Source: Stanieria sp. NIES-3757 (GTDB taxonomy: Bacteria > Cyanobacteriota > Cyanobacteriia > Cyanobacteriales > Xenococcaceae). From it: a stretch of DNA of 64,000 nucleotides. The position numbers and the translations under genes were made by a program. Below are positions 62,820 to 64,000 of this stretch, in pieces. The stretch spans positions 5,137,640 through 5,201,639 of the forward strand of contig AP017375.1 of NCBI GenBank assembly GCA_002355455.1, written 5' to 3'. Positions within the stretch are counted from its first letter, which is position 1. Each line of letters opens with the position of its first letter. Under the pieces are notes generated by a model, which was given only the letters and a program-made list of their open reading frames with translations, was not told the origin of the DNA and made no database searches.

Positions 62820-63141
62820 AAATTTAAGTTTAAGTGTGGGAGTAAATTTACAGTAACGACAGGAGATGCCGAGAAAATCTCGACAGAGGAAGGGCGATGA
62901 CGCTGGGCAAATTCATACCCTTGTACATCCCTGCCGACTACCGTGGTGATTGGGTAGTGTTTTCGCCGAGAAAATGATAGAATTTAACTCCTTTAAATCC
63001 GAATTTTCAGCAAAATTGGAGTTTTTCTATTTCCTAACGAAATCACAGACAATATTGCTTATTGTTCCCACTCTCGACTAGAAACAATTACAATAGTTTG
63101 GAAACAAATTTAAATTGCTTTTTTGATAAATACTTGTTCAA
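62820..63141. other. Intergenic region with a GC-rich structured element
   Basis: About 322 bases. The block 62861-62980 is clearly GC-richer than its surroundings. It is bounded by near-direct repeats GCCGAGAAAAT (62868-62878 and 62965-62975), with a stem ACTACC/GGTAGT and an outer GGCGA/TCGCC pair. No coding frame with a start is convincing on either strand. The rest is AT-rich. Confidence 0.6.
62861..62980. ncRNA. Possible structured RNA or small mobile element
   Basis: GC-rich, with several inverted arms, located between a divergent cyclase gene and a GNAT gene. It could be a leader RNA for either gene, a free small RNA or an inserted palindromic element. No match to a known riboswitch class is recognised. 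Confidence 0.3.
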
Positions 63142-63798
63142 TTGAATCAACTTTTAAATCAAGTGAAGGCTACGTTTCCTTGTTGGCGTTTATTTTGCCA
63201 CCCTCAATCTTGCTCCGTTTCCCTTAAACCAGAAACTAGTAACCCACAGAAGCCAAATCTGCAACAATTCACTATTCGTAACGCCGAACAAAAGGATATA
63301 TCTGATGTAACGGATGTTCTTACTTATGGTTTTTATCAGTTTCCTGAATTTTTTAGTTGGCTTTATTCACCTCTTAAACTCAGCATTTATGAAGATTTAC
63401 GCAATCGTTTTCGGACTTGTCCGCCTAACTACTCTTGTTTAGTTGCTAGTTTAGTCGAGCCTACTGGGCAATCTATTATTGTTGGTACAGTAGAAATTAG
63501 TCTGCGCTACCCTTCTTTTTGGTCAAGCGATTCTCAGTATCCCTATATTTCTAATTTAGCGGTAGCTCGTTTGTATCGTCGTCGAGGAGTTGCTCAAAAG
63601 TTATTAGCAAGTTGCGAGCAAATTGCCTTAGAGTGGGGATATCAAGAAACTCGTCTTCATGTATTAGAAGATAATCAACCAGCTAAACAACTCTATTTTC
63701 AAAGAGGTTATCAAATTTATCAGCAAGAAAGTTCTTGGCGCAAATTATTGTTTAATAGTTCTCAAAGATTATTATTAAGTAAACAATTATCTAATTAA
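63142..63798 (+). CDS. GNAT family N-acetyltransferase
   Basis: A 218-residue protein. The GNAT fold starts near residue 42 (FTIRNAEQKDISDVTDVLTY), and the acetyl-CoA binding region is ISNLAVARLYRRRGVAQKLL, with the R/Q-x-x-G-x-G/A pattern as RRRGVA; the C-terminal strand-helix is LHVLEDNQPAKQLYFQRGY. The substrate is unknown. The start is uncertain: TTG at 63142 gives an extra 40 residues before the domain, and no ATG is close. Similar cyanobacterial proteins do carry an N-terminal extension. Confidence 0.85.
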   Translation: MNQLLNQVKATFPCWRLFCHPQSCSVSLKPETSNPQKPNLQQFTIRNAEQKDISDVTDVLTYGFYQFPEFFSWLYSPLKLSIYEDLRNRFRTCPPNYSCLVASLVEPTGQSIIVGTVEISLRYPSFWSSDSQYPYISNLAVARLYRRRGVAQKLLASCEQIALEWGYQETRLHVLEDNQPAKQLYFQRGYQIYQQESSWRKLLFNSSQRLLLSKQLSN

Positions 63799-63876
63799 TT
63801 TTTTTGACTCAAAATAATTGTTAATTCTTTAAATATAAATGATTCCTCCTCGTCTGCTTAATCATTAATCAAACGA

Positions 63877-64000
63877 ATGACCAGCGAAATATTAGCTCAA
63901 TTACAAGCACAAAAACTATTCATAGTTAATCCTCGACGCAAAAATGGTCTAATTATTTATAAAAAATATTATGCTGAGTTTGCTGGACCTGGAGCAATTG
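63877..64000 (+). CDS. Partial protein, truncated by the window end
   Basis: An open frame from ATG at 63877 to the last base, encoding MTSEILAQLQAQKLFIVNPR and then RKNGLIIYKKYYAEFAGPGA. Too little is present to name a family. It is probably real because the frame is open, starts with ATG and lies 79 bases after the GNAT gene on the same strand. Confidence 0.5.
   Translation, partial: MTSEILAQLQAQKLFIVNPRRKNGLIIYKKYYAEFAGPGAI

Overview
The window is a chromosome segment of a cyanobacterium. Direct evidence: the gene content (RuBisCO assembly chaperone Raf1, a double-BMC carboxysome shell protein of the CcmO type, Ycf51, cyanophycinase, a UbiA prenyltransferase of the plastoquinone type, a CheA/PilL-like kinase split over two genes), the many copies of the GCGATCGC octamer (HIP1) inside and between genes, the AT-rich base composition, and short heptamer tandem repeats of the TAACTGN type. 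A unicellular or baeocyte-forming genus related to Stanieria or Pleurocapsa is my guess; nothing in the sequence settles the genus. No rRNA, tRNA or CRISPR array was found, and there is no prophage or large genomic island.

Layout. 1-10.3 kb: small conserved proteins, carB, a PIN-PhoH ATPase, a quinone-oxidoreductase-like MDR protein, a YdcF protein and bioB. 10.7-19 kb: a SpoIID-like protein, then a signalling block in which the large CheA-like kinase without an Hpt domain (12.4-15.7 kb) and a stand-alone Hpt protein (18.0-18.9 kb) look like the two halves of one PilL-type kinase, separated by purU, yraN and a HAD phosphatase. 19-23.5 kb: cupin, Raf1, CcmO, then two head-to-tail PIN-toxin modules. 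23.5-27.4 kb is the most plastic part: degenerate 61-bp tandem repeats, two type IV pilin-like genes, a membrane-anchored accessory protein, and a RAYT (REP-associated transposase) gene that is flanked by REP palindromes and carries another one inside its own reading frame. 27.4-36.5 kb: ubiA, an OmpR-type regulator, a thioredoxin-like protein, folK, dacB, and the lipid genes plsX-fabH-fabD, with a strong terminator between fabH and fabD. 36.5-48.1 kb: membrane and secreted proteins, aspS, ycf51, a lipoprotein with 11-residue repeats, hemC and a MazEF-like pair. 48.3-58.3 kb: recJ (with an in-frame palindromic insertion), a multi-TM MscS-type protein, a paralogue of the pilin-linked accessory protein, a universal stress protein, folC, a second YdcF protein and cphB. 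58.9-64 kb: small protein, VOC protein, methyltransferase, GAF-GAF adenylate/guanylate cyclase, GNAT acetyltransferase, and a gene cut by the window end.

Most genes are housekeeping and stand alone or in pairs; convergent neighbours are packed very tightly, three times sharing one TTAA as both stop codons. Functional groupings that the sequence supports are: carbon fixation (Raf1 divergent from CcmO), type IV pilus structure and control (pilins, accessory protein, split PilL), fatty acid and phospholipid initiation (plsX, fabH, fabD), folate metabolism (purU, folK, folC, all separate), and small toxin-antitoxin modules.

The most distinctive feature is the short-repeat ecology. REP palindromes, GC-rich palindromic insertions and heptamer arrays have entered genes in frame (RAYT, recJ, purU, the EI24-like gene) or supply C-terminal codons and stop codons (cupin, ycf51, recJ). 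No clearly new multi-gene system stands out; the best candidates for follow-up are the split PilL, the pilin-accessory family, the REP/RAYT unit and the palindrome in recJ.
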